A stretch of DNA of 54,770 bases, taken from DATJCV01 sp963707665. Lineage in GTDB: Bacteria; Pseudomonadota; Gammaproteobacteria; Burkholderiales; Burkholderiaceae_D. Where the stretch lies: positions 1 through 54,770 of the forward strand of contig CAVPQU010000022.1 in NCBI GenBank assembly GCA_963707665.1, given 5' to 3'. Below, piece by piece: positions 1-9,580 of the stretch. The notes below the pieces were generated by a model that made no database searches, was not told the origin of the DNA, and saw only the letters and a list, made by a program, of their open reading frames with translations. The position numbers were made by a program, and so were the translations under genes. The first letter of the stretch is position 1. Every line of letters starts with the position of its first letter.

Positions 1-626
1 AGAGCCTGGGTGCGATCTTCTGCAACGGAATTTTCCTCCAGCTGTCGCGGATTAAAACCGTTTTCGTACTGTGCCAGGATTTCCGCTTCATCCGCCGCGG
101 AGGGATAGGTCATGCGAATCTTAAGCAAAAACCGGTCCAGCTGCGCTTCCGGCAGCGGATATGTACCTTCGAACTCGATCGGGTTTTGCGTGGCCAGCAC
201 CGTGAAATTTTCCGAAAGCGGCCATCGCACGCCGTCAATCGTTACTTGACGTTCTTCCATGGCTTCCAGCAGCGCGGCCTGGGTTCGCGGAGAAGTCCGG
301 TTGATTTCATCAACCAGCAGCAGATCCGTGAACACCGGTCCGCGGCGCAGGCTGAAGCTGCTGGCCTTCAAGTTAAAAATATTTGTGCCGGTGATGTCCG
401 CGGGCATCAAGTCCGCGGTGCATTGCACGCGCTGAAAATTCAGCCCGCAAATACGTGCCAGCGTTTTCACCGCCAGCGTCTTGGCCAGGCCAGGCACGCC
501 TTCGATTACCGCGTGGCCTCCGCAAACCAGCACCAGAATCAGCTGGTCGATTACATCCTTCTGGCCGACAATCACCTTCGCCAGTTCCTTGCGAACCTGC
601 GTTCCTAATGTGGAGAGATGTTGCAC
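1..626 (-). CDS. MoxR-family AAA+ ATPase, 3' end cut by window edge
   Basis: MoxR ATPases are chaperone-like AAA+ proteins that help mature or insert partner proteins, usually encoded beside DUF58/DUF4129 genes. Reading the minus strand from a GTG at 626, a G-V-P-G-L-A-K-T Walker A lies near residues 43-50. It is followed by the Walker B/sensor stretch L-L-V-D-E-I-N-R-T, the A-T-Q-N-P-I-E-F-E-G-T-Y-P-L-P-E-A-Q-L-D-R-F signature of the family and no visible frame change. The reading frame is open only back to a stop just upstream of about residue -15, so GTG 626 is the best start. It begins 26 bases after the DUF4350 gene ends, which suggests one transcript. The C-terminal lid domain lies outside the window. 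Confidence 0.9.
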   Translation of the reverse strand, partial: MQHLSTLGTQVRKELAKVIVGQKDVIDQLILVLVCGGHAVIEGVPGLAKTLAVKTLARICGLNFQRVQCTADLMPADITGTNIFNLKASSFSLRRGPVFTDLLLVDEINRTSPRTQAALLEAMEERQVTIDGVRWPLSENFTVLATQNPIEFEGTYPLPEAQLDRFLLKIRMTYPSAADEAEILAQYENGFNPRQLEENSVAEDRTQA

Positions 627-651
627 GATAGAGTTTTCCCCCGGGATGAAT

Positions 652-1824
652 TCAAGCGCGTACCGTCAACTTTTCAGCAAACCGCTCCAGTTCTTGAACA
701 ATCGTGAGGGCCTCGCGAGCAGAGAACTTCTCGTCTAGCGTTGCCGCTCGTGCGCGGCGCAATAACGTGTCCAGCCCGGAGTCTTTCCATCCAACCGCCG
801 CTCCGCCGCCGTTGCCAATTGTAGGTCGCCGGTGTCCGAGGGCAGGCTCAGTTGCCGGTTCAGCAATGTTCTCAGCCTGGAGTAGGAAACCGAAACTGCT
901 AGCGAAGCGGCTCCGGCACGCTCGTACAACCCACCCAGGGTGTCCACGAATTCCAGAGGAGACAGCCGGGAAACTTCCGCCGGCACAAAGATCGGCCCAC
1001 TCCGGCGACTAAGGGTGAAAAGAACGGACAGCGCCAAAATTCCTAATTGAACGACGATCCAGGGCAGCGACGTCTTCCCTACATAGCTCCACAAGGATGT
1101 GCGCTGCCCGTGGAAATATTCGTCCCAATAAATCTGGTACGTCAATGCATCCGGCCATTTCGCCGCCGAATTGAGAAAAAACCTCAGATTGTCGTTGCGC
1201 GTGATCCCGGCATTGGTCAGCGGAGTGGAACCCGCCCACCAAAGTATTTCGCCCGCGCCTTTCTGCCAGCTGACCACGGCTGAGGAATCCGGCCCGCCGT
1301 ATAGTGACAGTTGCGCGGGTGTCAGCGTTTCCCAATACGCCTGCGGCTGCATCCAAACTCTTGTTTGCCGCCTCACGCGTGATCTGGCTCTGGCAGCGCA
1401 GCATTGAAAATCTGCAGCTTCGGATCGGCATAGTTCTGCGAAACGTCAGCTTCAGGGAAATAGTCCTTGATCTTCGGACCGGTAAAAGAGCATGGCCGCC
1501 CTCCTTCACAAAGTCATCCAGGGCTTGCCTTTCCTTGGCAGTTGGCGGCTCGTTCGGTTCCGCCAGGATTAAAAGAGTGTTTCCCGCTTCCTCATTCAAT
1601 TCCGTGGGAGAATTTTCCCAGCGCCGCACTGGATAGTGCAAAGCGTTGAGCAGCCGGTATGCTGCCGCCGCACCACTCGATTGTGCGGAATAGGTTGAGG
1701 GTATTTTCGAATCGAACGAATCACCGGGCGGTGAAAGAAGGCCAATGGTCAGCGCCATCACCACTACCAGGCCGCCTCCGGCCATCAACAGTTTGCGGTC
1801 AGCCGCGGCTATCCCAGCTGGCAT
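652..1824 (-). CDS. DUF4350-domain membrane protein (two apparent frameshifts)
   Basis: About 390 residues once the frames are joined. The N-terminus has one transmembrane helix (residues about 13-32), then a DUF4350-like domain whose middle and C-terminal parts are in a second frame (starting near 1376), with a second hydrophobic helix (P-W-I-V-V-Q-L-G-I-L-A-L). The last 40 residues are in a third frame and end at a TGA at 652-654 with E-R-F-A-E-K-L. Frame changes lie near 1380-1500 and near 770-790. The gene overlaps the DUF4129 gene by 16 bases and sits directly before moxR, the usual order of this cluster in Acidobacteria. The role is unknown. It is probably a membrane component of a MoxR-dependent system. 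The start is the ATG at 1824. Confidence 0.75.
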
Positions 1825-2807
1825 CCCAGGGCCTCCAGCTGTTCCATCGTCTGCTGAAAATCTTCCGGTCCCGCGCCGCGGTTTGCGTACCAGATGCGTT
1901 CGAATCGCTGCGTCAACTCCGTCAGGGGCAGGCGATACATATGGACCGATGTCAGCATGCTTTCGCCCTCAGCTGGCTGGGTTATCAGTCGCAAATACTC
2001 ACGCGGCGTCTTGGTGCGATCTCTGGGAACGGCGCCGGCATCTTCCAAGTGGCTAATTCCGGCCCAATACGCTGCATGAATCGCCAAGCGAAAATCATTT
2101 CGCTTCGCCGCCTCGCGCGCCATTCTTATCCACTCTTGCCAGGTTCTCGAAGCGCTTACGATCTCGCCCAGCGGCATCGAATTCATCCGGTCGCGGCTGG
2201 ACACAAAACGGAATAGCCACAGCGCCAGGAATCCCACGCCTGCCAACATCACCACCCAGAACAAAATCTGCCCGCCAAGCGGGTACCGGGCCAGGCCGCG
2301 GAAAATCCGCAACAGCTGATGATTTACCCAGGCCGCCAGTCGCTGCCGGAAAATATCCCACCTGCTCGGTTGATGGACCGCCGCAAATTCCGATCCAGCC
2401 AAAATCCTGTTCAATTCAGTCCTGGAATTGTCGGACACCCCGGAACCTTCGCCGGCGTAGGCCTGCGCGTGTTGAATCACATGGTGCACCCACGTTTTTG
2501 CGGACTCCACGTTTCCACTGGCCAGTTGAGTTTTCAGAAATTCGCTTGAAATCGAGTAGCTGCCTTGTGAAGAATGCACATTCCAATCCGGTGGCAGGGA
2601 ATCCCGCAGTTCGGCCAACTCTTGGACAGATATTTTTTTTCCGAGCAGAACAGCCAGTCGCTGCTGTTCCACCACAAACGACTGAACATTATAGGTAACG
2701 TTTAGCGAAGTGCTCGACAGCGAAGCGCTCTGTGGATGGGCTTGCACAGCGAATTGCGCGACCAGGAGTATCGTCAGCGGCAAGACCAGTGGAAAAAGTC
2801 GCTTCAT
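1809..2807 (-). CDS. DUF4129 domain-containing membrane protein
   Basis: An intact 332-residue frame. It has a signal peptide (M-K-R-L-F-P-L-V-L-P-L-T-I-L-L-V, cleavage near an A-Q-A-H-P or similar site), a periplasmic helical region, a transmembrane helix near residues 178-200 (L-F-W-V-V-M-L-A-G-V-G-F-L-A-L-W) and a cytoplasmic C-terminal DUF4129 domain ending with the family's F-E-R-I-W-Y-A-N-R-G signature. DUF4129 proteins accompany MoxR/DUF58 genes and are often linked to transglutaminase-type proteins; no biochemical role is firmly known. It is likely cotranscribed with DUF4350 (16-base overlap) and moxR downstream, and with the membrane protein upstream (42-base gap). Confidence 0.85.
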   Translation of the reverse strand: MKRLFPLVLPLTILLVAQFAVQAHPQSASLSSTSLNVTYNVQSFVVEQQRLAVLLGKKISVQELAELRDSLPPDWNVHSSQGSYSISSEFLKTQLASGNVESAKTWVHHVIQHAQAYAGEGSGVSDNSRTELNRILAGSEFAAVHQPSRWDIFRQRLAAWVNHQLLRIFRGLARYPLGGQILFWVVMLAGVGFLALWLFRFVSSRDRMNSMPLGEIVSASRTWQEWIRMAREAAKRNDFRLAIHAAYWAGISHLEDAGAVPRDRTKTPREYLRLITQPAEGESMLTSVHMYRLPLTELTQRFERIWYANRGAGPEDFQQTMEQLEALGCQLG

Positions 2808-2849
2808 CAGCGCGTTTACTGTTCCTTATTCTCGCAGTCTCTTGCCGGC

Positions 2850-3729
2850 TTAGGAGAGCAGCGACGGAGCGGTGGAAACCGTTGCAACCACGGTGCCGGA
2901 TGGATTCATCATCATCTGCAGGTCAAACGCTTCTTTCCGCACGCGCAGGTCGTAGTAGAACACTGAAGTCGCTATCAGTAAAAAGGGGCCAACTAAAGTC
3001 CCTGCAACGAAAGTTCCGACCTGCACCAATGCCAGTGAAATCCAGGCCATGCCCGGGTCTTTAGCCAACATCGCTGTCAGAAATAGTGAAGGAAAGGTGA
3101 ACACCATGATGATTGCGTACAACATCACTAAATAGATGACATAGATTCCAAACGCCCGGCCCGCATTGTCTTTCGTTAGTGCAAAACTTCGCGACAGCGA
3201 TTCGCGTGCCCCAAGGTCCTCCAGAAGCGCAGCGGGCAGGCAGGTAATCAAGCGGCACGCCACGTAAATCCCCGGAATGATCAAAAAAAGCGTCGCCCCC
3301 AGGATCGCCAGTCCGTTCAGTACCGACACCCCGAACAAATTCAACAGACGCCCCCACATGCGCTGCAGTGATGCGCCTATTGTCGTTGGTCGTCCAAGAT
3401 ACAATCCGAAACCGCGTAAATCGTGCCACCCTGCGAAAACAAATACGCGACTAAAGAGATGACCACCGCCACCAGCACGCCCATCAGTCCGAACGCCAAA
3501 AATCCTCCGCTCGCCGATGCGCCCTGAATATTGGGAGCGTGCCCAACGGCCACTCCGACAGTGCCGGTTGTGGGTCTCGCGAGCAGAACCTGGGCCGGAT
3601 TCGCCCCAACGTCAGCAGGTGCGGGATCGCCATGATTCCCACAAACAGCAGGAAGTTTTGCCGATACAGCGAAAAAGTACGATCCAGAATTTCGCCCAAC
3701 GACAATGGTCGCAATTCCCACTGGGTCAT
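2850..3729 (-). CDS. Multi-pass membrane protein of unknown function (frameshifted)
   Basis: Begins M-T-Q-W-E-L-R-P-L-S-L-G-E-I-L-D-R-T-F, a typical start for the polytopic membrane proteins found beside DUF4129 genes. Joining three frames gives about 290 residues with about six hydrophobic segments (for example L-L-F-V-G-I-M-A-I-P near the N-terminus and I-Y-V-I-Y-L-V-M-L-Y-A-I-I-M-V-F near the C-terminus). Frame changes lie near 3590-3640 and near 3380-3420. The C-terminal half resembles the glycerophosphodiester phosphodiesterase membrane domain type, with the pattern L-L-E-D-L-G-A-R-E-S-L-S-R-S-F-A-L-T-K. No catalytic residues are visible. It is likely the first gene of the moxR operon. 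Confidence 0.65.
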
Positions 3730-4080
3730 AGAATCCTCCAGCTTTCCGGACAGGGGTTATAATTTGCTGAACACTCTACCAGAACCTTACTAAAAACACG
3801 ATGGAACCTACCTCCCGGCGAGAGCGAGGGTTTGTCGGCGGGAATCGCGCCAGTTCCCAGGTTCTGATTGTCATCGGCGAAGGAAGGGCCTTACTCGTCG
3901 CCGCTCATACCTCATGGCAGGTCGCGCGAGACACTTCGGCTTTTATTTATACCGGCTGGCGTCGGCCACGAAAGGGAAAGCCTATGACGTCGGCGGGAGC
4001 CGGAAGAACCTGGACCGGGCGATCGCGTATGTACTCTCTAGAGGTTCGTCAGTCCAGAGGGTGGAACCGGCCAGCTCATT
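3730..4080. other. Gap with no confident gene
   Basis: No recognisable gene. It should hold the promoter of the minus-strand membrane-protein/moxR operon. The plus strand carries a short open frame of 56 codons (ATG at 3914, TAG at 4082-4084) containing K-A-Y-D-V-G-G-S-R-K-N-L-D-R-A-I; its codon composition looks coding-like but I do not recognise it. No terminator hairpin is obvious. Confidence 0.3.
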
Positions 4081-5048
4081 TTAGTCTTTTGGCAGCTTCC
4101 GGTAAGGATGTTCAAAACTAAGATACAGAAAAACGCCTTTTTCTCCACTGCTCGGTCCCACTCCAACGGGGCACGGCGATGCCAGGAACAATTTGCAGTC
4201 CGTTTTCGAAGTTGTAGGCCCAGCGAATGCCCGGACTGAACAAAAGATCGCTCGTCCATTCCGTGGTCTTCGGTCCAGTCACTTGTTGACTGCGGTTGAA
4301 AACGGTCTCGAGTAATACATTGAAGCGGGGTTTGGCCAGCCACACAAAGCTTTGGGCGAAGTTGTAACCAAAGGTTGTACCTGTTTCTCCGACCGTATTT
4401 TTACCGTTTGGAATGATTGTCGTTCCCGCATTCCAGTGCGTCACCAGTTTGCTGGTCAGCACTATGCTAAGTGGAAGTGCGCCCTGAATCCGGCGCCTCC
4501 AGCACCACGGCCCGGGCGGGAGTCGCCGGTGGGAAACAACACGCTGAATCTTGGCGCGCAACGCTACCTTGGACACGCCAGCGCCGAGCACTCGATATCG
4601 GTAATTGAGAATGACGTCGCCAAAGCCTGCACCTGACCCGCGTTGATCGCCTGAATGGAGTGCCGCTAACGTATAACTGAGTTGATGACGCGGACTTGCA
4701 TCGACAGGCCATTCCTGAGTGAACGTGTAAATCCAATCCTTGCTGTTCCAGTAGCGCTGAAAATTCTGGATATGCTGCACTACGCCGAATTCCTGATTGT
4801 AGGCTTCCTCGACTAAGAAACTGTTGTCCTCAATACTAGGAGCGTTGCTGCTCGGAGTTTGCGGCGCCTTCCACGGGGTTCGTAGACTTATTGTCCTGGG
4901 TTTCTGTTCCACTCGTGCTTTGCGCCGCTCCAGCGGAGCGGATCAGTGGAGCGGTATGTGCCAGCGTTCCGGGAACGAGAGATGCGGCGAAGTTTGGAAA
5001 AAAAGCAAGAAACAGGAGAAAACGTTGGCCGGAATTGCGGCTCGACAT
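4081..5048 (-). CDS. Outer-membrane transporter-like beta-barrel protein (frameshifted)
   Basis: About 320 residues after joining at least three frames. It starts at the ATG at 5048 with a signal peptide (R-F-L-L-F-L-A-F-F-P-N-F-A-A-S-L), followed by a low-complexity S/T/N-rich linker and then alternating strands typical of the MetA-pathway/transporter beta-barrel family. Examples are F-G-D-V-I-L-N-Y-R-Y-R-V-L and T-F-G-Y-N-F-A-Q-S-F-V-W-L-A. The C-terminus F-L-Y-L-S-F-E-H-P-Y-R-K-L-P-K-D ends at a TAA at 4081-4083. Frame changes lie near 4850, 4480-4580 and 4130-4160. Substrate unknown. Confidence 0.65.
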
Positions 5049-5208
5049 TCGGTTGATCCCTCTGATGCGGCGATTCGGCAGAGGTGAAAGAATTCGAGCG
5101 CTGATGTTCTCTTTGCTGCCGAACGCGTGGTATAGCATCGTCATTCTTTCCCGGTTCGAGCCCGAAACTCCCCGCTGTTCGGTAGGTTGCCCAGCCGCAA
5201 CGAAAGGT

Positions 5209-6280
5209 TCAGCGCGAGGTGATGTCGGCGGGAGGCGGCATGTTGCGGTGCTTCAGCCACTCCATGCTGATGCTGTGATTCTTCTTGTCGGCGGGAATCT
5301 GATCCAGGCTGGGCATGAAAATTTGCAAACCGGCTTGAGGAGTCATCCTGGTGTAGCCGTTCACGAGTTGATCCTGATAGTTCGTCAGATCCAGATCGAA
5401 CCACGCGTTGTTGGAGAGGTCCACCATCATCAAATCGACGTGCCGCATGGTGAGCTTTCCAAAATCGATGGTGCCGCCGTGGAGTTGCAAATAATTTCGC
5501 CACTGCTCGACGCGGGTTACGTCTTCCTGGGCGTTGCCGTAGATCTGCTGGAAGTCAGGATTGATGATGCGCACGCTGGTGAGCTGTCCGCGAATGTGCG
5601 GCGGTGGAACGGCCTTGCCGGTGTCCAGGAAAACGTCATTATCCTTGACCTCCACGCCAGGAATATCGGCCGAGGTGAAAGAGACTGGAAACCGTGACGT
5701 TGAACCACGCCAGCAATTTTTTGAAGGGAATCTTCAGCAGGTTGATTTTCGTGACGTGAATCTGAATGCGATTGTCGGGCGCGACTCCGATGGTGGAAAT
5801 GACTTCGATAGGCAGCGGAATCACTTTGTGAAGCGTTCCGTTGAGCTTCAGTTGGTCGCCGTCGCCGGAAAGCTTGATATCTTCAGCGGCGAATTGCTGA
5901 TGCCTTGGTTCAGAAAATTCGCCAGGTCGCCGACGTTGGTGTGAATCGACGCCGGTTTTGACGTCGATGAAAAACGACTCAGGCTCGTCGAAGGAAGGAT
6001 TAATGTTGCGGGAAGTGCGCGCCATCTGGCCGCGGAGCCATCGGACGTAGACGCGAAAGCCGGTCGGTCCCTTGCGCAGCATCAGGTTGTGCGCGTAGAT
6101 GTTCGTGGGCGCCAAGGCCGACGAAGTGCCGGCGATAGGCGTGCGGGCGGCATCACTCACGGCGGGCTTAGTATCGGTGGAGACCGGTGGCGCCGTTGCG
6201 CGCCGGGCGCGCCACAGCCAGCAGCCCAGCAAAGCCACGATAGAAACGAGAGCAATAACCCATGTCCGCCGAGCGCGCAT
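5209..6280 (-). CDS. Membrane-anchored DUF2993/LmeA-like protein (frameshifted)
   Basis: N-terminal transmembrane helix (W-V-I-A-L-V-S-I-V-A-L-L-G-C-W-L-W), then a proline/alanine linker and a domain with long alternating beta stretches (D-Q-L-K-L-N-G-T-L-H-K-V-I-P-L-P-I-E-V). These resemble DUF2993 lipid-binding proteins, a resemblance I would not press. A local double shift lies near 5890-5960: the alternative frame reads T-N-V-G-D-L-A-N-F-L-N-Q-G-I. Another lies near 5650-5690, where the correct join is S-A-D-I-P-G-V-E-V-K-D-N-D-V. The C-terminus is a single clean frame ending at 5209. Joined length is about 357 residues. It probably faces the periplasm. Function unknown. Confidence 0.55.
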
Positions 6281-6418
6281 GCGTTCAGCTAAACCGAATC
6301 CGCCGCGACCGTCAATACTCGTTATCCTTGGATTCGCTAGGGGTACTCAAACCTATCGCCATTCATTCAACCATCCACTAACCTGAGTTTCTGCGTTCGC
6401 ATTACGGAGGAATGAATT

Positions 6419-7332
6419 ATGAAAGCGATCGTTGTCCACCAATATGGCGGTCCTGAAGTGCTGAAGTTCGAAGAGTACCGTGATCCAGTGGCGGAGCCAG
6501 GCGAAGTGCTCATAAGGGTCGCTGCCAGCAGCGTCAATCCGATCGACTACAAGCGGCGCGCGGGGGCAAAACACAAGATTTCTATCCCATCAAATTTCCA
6601 GGACTGATAGGAGTCGATGTCTCGGGGACGGTGTCAATCCCTCGGGCCCGGAGTTGAGGGCTTTCGTGTCGGTGAGCAGGTGTTTGCAATGGCGGCCGAC
6701 GCGTACGCCGAACTTGGTGTTGTGAAAGCAGCGAATCTTGCAACGATTCCAAAGGGACTCAATGTGGTCGAGGCGGCGGCTCTTCCACTAGTCACGACGA
6801 CTGGGAACATATTGATCTCCCAAGGTACTGCGATCAAGACTGGCCAGACGGTACTCGTCTCGGGAGTGGCTGCAGGAGGCGTGGGACGTTCGGCAGTCTT
6901 CACCGCGAAACAGCGCGGAGCGGTCGTGATTGCAGGCGTTCTGAAAAGACAGACAGACGAAATGGCAGGTATCGGTGCAGATCGGAGTAATCGCAACCGA
7001 CGACGAGAGCGCCATGGACAATCTCCCGCCGCTGGATGCGGTTGCCGATGGCAGTCGGCGGCAAAACCGCTGAAACGCTGATATCGAAAGTGAAGCCGGG
7101 TGGTGTGTTTGCATCGGTGCTGGAGCCCCTCAGAATGCCGGAAAGTATCCCTCGGTGAAAGTTATGCCGGTGTTCGCAACGCCAAATGTACAGATCCTCC
7201 AGTACATGGCCGAAGCAGTCAGAGACGGCAAACTGCGCATTCCCATAAGCCGGAAGTTTCCACTGAGCGACGCGGGCGATCTGATCTCCGGCCGAAAAAG
7301 GCGCTGGCGGGAAGATCTTGCTGGTGGTTTGA
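6419..7332 (+). CDS. Zinc-independent MDR NADP-dependent oxidoreductase (quinone oxidoreductase type), frameshifted
   Basis: A medium-chain dehydrogenase/reductase of about 305 residues. The N-terminus M-K-A-I-V-V-H-Q-Y-G-G-P-E-V-L and the V-N-P-I-D-Y-K segment are those of the quinone oxidoreductase/zeta-crystallin branch. The nucleotide-binding fold has V-L-V-S-G-V-A-A-G-G-V-G (normally A-x-G-G-V-G). The C-terminal R-K-F-P-L-S-D-A-G-D and G-K-I-L-L-V-V end are also typical. A good ribosome-binding site (ACGGAGG) precedes the ATG at 6419. At least four frame changes (near 6600, 6650, 6960-7000, 7120-7160 and 7280) break it. The true stop is probably the TGA at 7330-7332. It lies alone between minus-strand genes, so likely has its own promoter. 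Confidence 0.75.
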
Positions 7333-7656
7333 ACTCGTTGCTGGGCAAGTGCTCTTAGAAGAGTCGCAATGAAGAAAAGTTAAGGGAGGAATTAACATCG
7401 CATCCAAGCGGACTGGTTACGGGAGCGTCGAAAGCTTGGCGTCACCCAAAGGTTGGTTGTGCAGCGTGTGGGCAAGGGCGTAGAGTTACCGTCCAAGATC
7501 GTAAGCCTCATAGACACAGCTAGATACAGAAACCGGCCATGAAGTCTGGTCCTTTATATATAGGCGTCGTGGGCCGATTCCCGGAATCGTCTGGCGCTTG
7601 CAACGTAAACCGTTATACCTCCGGTGATTTTGGCAACGATGGTGATTTGGATGCTG
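7333..7656. other. Gap with no visible gene
   Basis: Between two convergent genes. I find no frame with coding character, no hairpin followed by a T-run and no repeat worth naming. It is somewhat richer in A/T than its neighbours near 7540-7560. Confidence 0.4.
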
Positions 7657-8830
7657 TCAATCTGAATGAACTTCCTTCCCGTTGGCGCACTTACTGTCCT
7701 GGGTCAGCTTACGTATAAGCGCTACTTCTTCCGGTTTGTATGCCGTGCCATCGTTGCGGAAAATCTCGTGGAACCACACAGCCGGTTCGCGGTCGGTGTA
7801 TGGATGTTTCCACGAATCCCAGGGAAGGTACGTTTGTGTCTTGCCCGCTACCAGGCCCCAATTGATGGCGGCGACATGATATTTCTTGGCGATGGGCAGA
7901 GATCCCTGAAACGTGCTGCCGTTGCCGCGAGCCATATATTCGGTGCAAATCATTGGCCGGTGATAGCCCTGTAACCAGTGGATACGCTCTTCAAATTCTT
8001 CCGGCTTTCCGTAGTCGTGAAAGGAAAGCACGTCGGACATCTCAATTTGTACTTTCTCCACCGCGTCCAACTTGTCCGGAGACGACCAGCCGCCTTTCCA
8101 AACTCCGCTGGTTAATGGCTGTTTTGGATGAACGGAGCGCGCCCAATCGTATACCTGTGGCAATAGCGCAGCCACCAGCCGCGATTTTGTTTTTTGGCTC
8201 CAGTTCCCCATAGCTTCCATTGTTGGTGTTATCCGGCTCGTTCCAGAGATCCCAACCCAGAACGCGATTGTCATTGGAAAAGGCTCCGACGACACCCTTC
8301 ACGTACGCTTCCAGTCGCGGATATTGCGCCGGATCTTCAAGCGCTCGGGCGCCTGGACTCTGAACCCACCCGGAATTGTGCACGCCGGGGCGCGGCTCAT
8401 GCTGCTTCCCTAGCCTGGGATCGGGATCCCAGCACGAATCGAACAAAACGAATAACGGGCGAATCTTGTGCTTATCCGCAATCTGAAGAAATATTTCGAT
8501 GCGTTTTTGAAAGCCCTGGGGATCCTGCTGCCAGGGAAGATCATGAAGAAAAACACGCATCGTGTTCAGGCCAATCGCTTCTGCCCAACCGAGTTCAAGA
8601 TCAATCCGCTTCGGATCGAAGGTCTCGGCCTGCCACATTTCGAGTTCGTTGATAGCCGTAGCGGGAATGTAGTTGCTGCCGACGAGCCACGGCTGCTTGG
8701 CGTACCATTCGGCAGCCTGTTTTTCACTCCATCGTTCTGCGTGTTGCGGGGACCGGGCGTGCACCAGGCTCGACAGCACCAGGACGAGGAGCGCTGGTAC
8801 CAACTCCTTACTCCATCTTCGATTGACCAT
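7657..8830 (-). CDS. Secreted cellulase-family (GH5-like) glycoside hydrolase
   Basis: A signal peptide (L-V-P-A-L-L-V-L-V-L-S-S-L-V-H-A) is followed by a (beta/alpha)8 glycosidase of about 390 residues. The segment W-D-L-W-N-E-P-D-N carries the probable acid/base glutamate, and I-C-T-E-Y-M-A-R-G carries the probable nucleophile glutamate. These are the two conserved sites of clan GH-A (GH5-like) enzymes. The N-terminal W-L-V-G-S-N-Y-I-P-A-T-A-I-N-E-L-E-M-W signature is shared by a group often annotated as cellulase or 1,4-beta-xylanase in Acidobacteria and Bacteroidetes. One frame change occurs near 8195 inside runs of A/T (E-P-K-N-K), consistent with a homopolymer indel. The enzyme should act outside the cytoplasm on plant or microbial polysaccharide; the exact substrate cannot be read from sequence. 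Confidence 0.8.
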
Positions 8831-8895
8831 TTTAGTTCCGCCTCCTACAAATTATTTTCAAAGTCACCTGTGAACGTTATTTGAGCGATCCGTCA

Positions 8896-9185
8896 CTATC
8901 CGCGGGCCAGATAATGCATTGCGCTTAACTCGCGCAGACGCGCTGCCGCAGCCTCAGGGGTAATGTCAAGGAGTATGCGTATTTCCTGCAAAAATATCGA
9001 GCGGACCGTCTGTGGGATGTAGTGTCACTACGTACTCAGCTCGGGGTTCTTCGGCGTGGAGGTAGAACGCACCGCGAGGCCACCCTGGTGAGCGATGGAT
9101 ACCGAGCAGCAAGAGGCGAGGATTGCTAGCTGGGCTAGACCGACGAGACTCTAGGAGCTTGAGGCCGCCTGGCTCCTCGGTACTC
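8896..9185 (-). CDS. Coding remnant, unknown protein, C-terminal end
   Basis: Too broken for a long uninterrupted frame, but two minus-strand segments look coding. The upstream segment (about 9185-9005) reads R-L-L-L-L-G-I-H-R-S-P-G-W-P-R-G-A-F-Y-L, then H-A-E-E-P-R-A-E-Y-V-V-T-L. After one frame change near 9000 it continues I-L-L-D-I-T-P-E-A-A-A-A-R-L-R-E-L and ends at a TAG at 8896-8898. It may be the true C-terminal half of the 9151-9576 gene, shifted out of frame near 9170, or a separate overlapping gene. I do not recognise the family. Confidence 0.4.
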
Positions 9186-9576
9186 GTTGTGTTTCTACGA
9201 TCTCGCTCACGAGGAACAGATCCGTGAGCAATGCGCGCAGATGGATTGAGGCGTTCAGATTGTCGATCAATTGCGAGCTGATGGCGGGTTGCGCTAGAAC
9301 CAATTCAATCGCGGCGAGCGAGTCGTCTGCGTCGCGACCGAGCACCTTAAAGAATGTGTAGTATCGTTCGGCTGGCTCCCAGCGTTCTTGTTTCACTGCG
9401 GCTGCGCAATTCTCTGCGAGGCCCGCGATCGCTTTCACGGCACGATTCAGGTATTCGCGGACTTGTCCGCCGGACTTGCTGCCTTCGTCACTGGGAAGCC
9501 CTTGGGCCGCGTAGGCCAGCATGAACTCGTAGCATTCTTCGATGGTGTTGCAGCGTTCCCGGATATCAGCCAGCAT
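9151..9576 (-). CDS. Hypothetical protein downstream of the Mo-hydroxylase cytochrome b
   Basis: A 141-residue mostly helical protein, begins M-L-A-D-I-R-E-R-C-N-T-I-E-E-C-Y-E-F-M. No signal peptide, membrane segment or cofactor motif is seen. It starts 4 bases after the cytochrome b stop, so it is almost certainly the last gene of that operon. It could be an accessory or assembly factor of the molybdoenzyme. The C-terminal end may be longer if a frameshift near 9170 is corrected (see the remnant at 8896-9185). Confidence 0.6.
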   Translation of the reverse strand: MLADIRERCNTIEECYEFMLAYAAQGLPSDEGSKSGGQVREYLNRAVKAIAGLAENCAAAVKQERWEPAERYYTFFKVLGRDADDSLAAIELVLAQPAISSQLIDNLNASIHLRALLTDLFLVSEIVETQRVPRSQAASSS

Positions 9577-9580
9577 CTCG

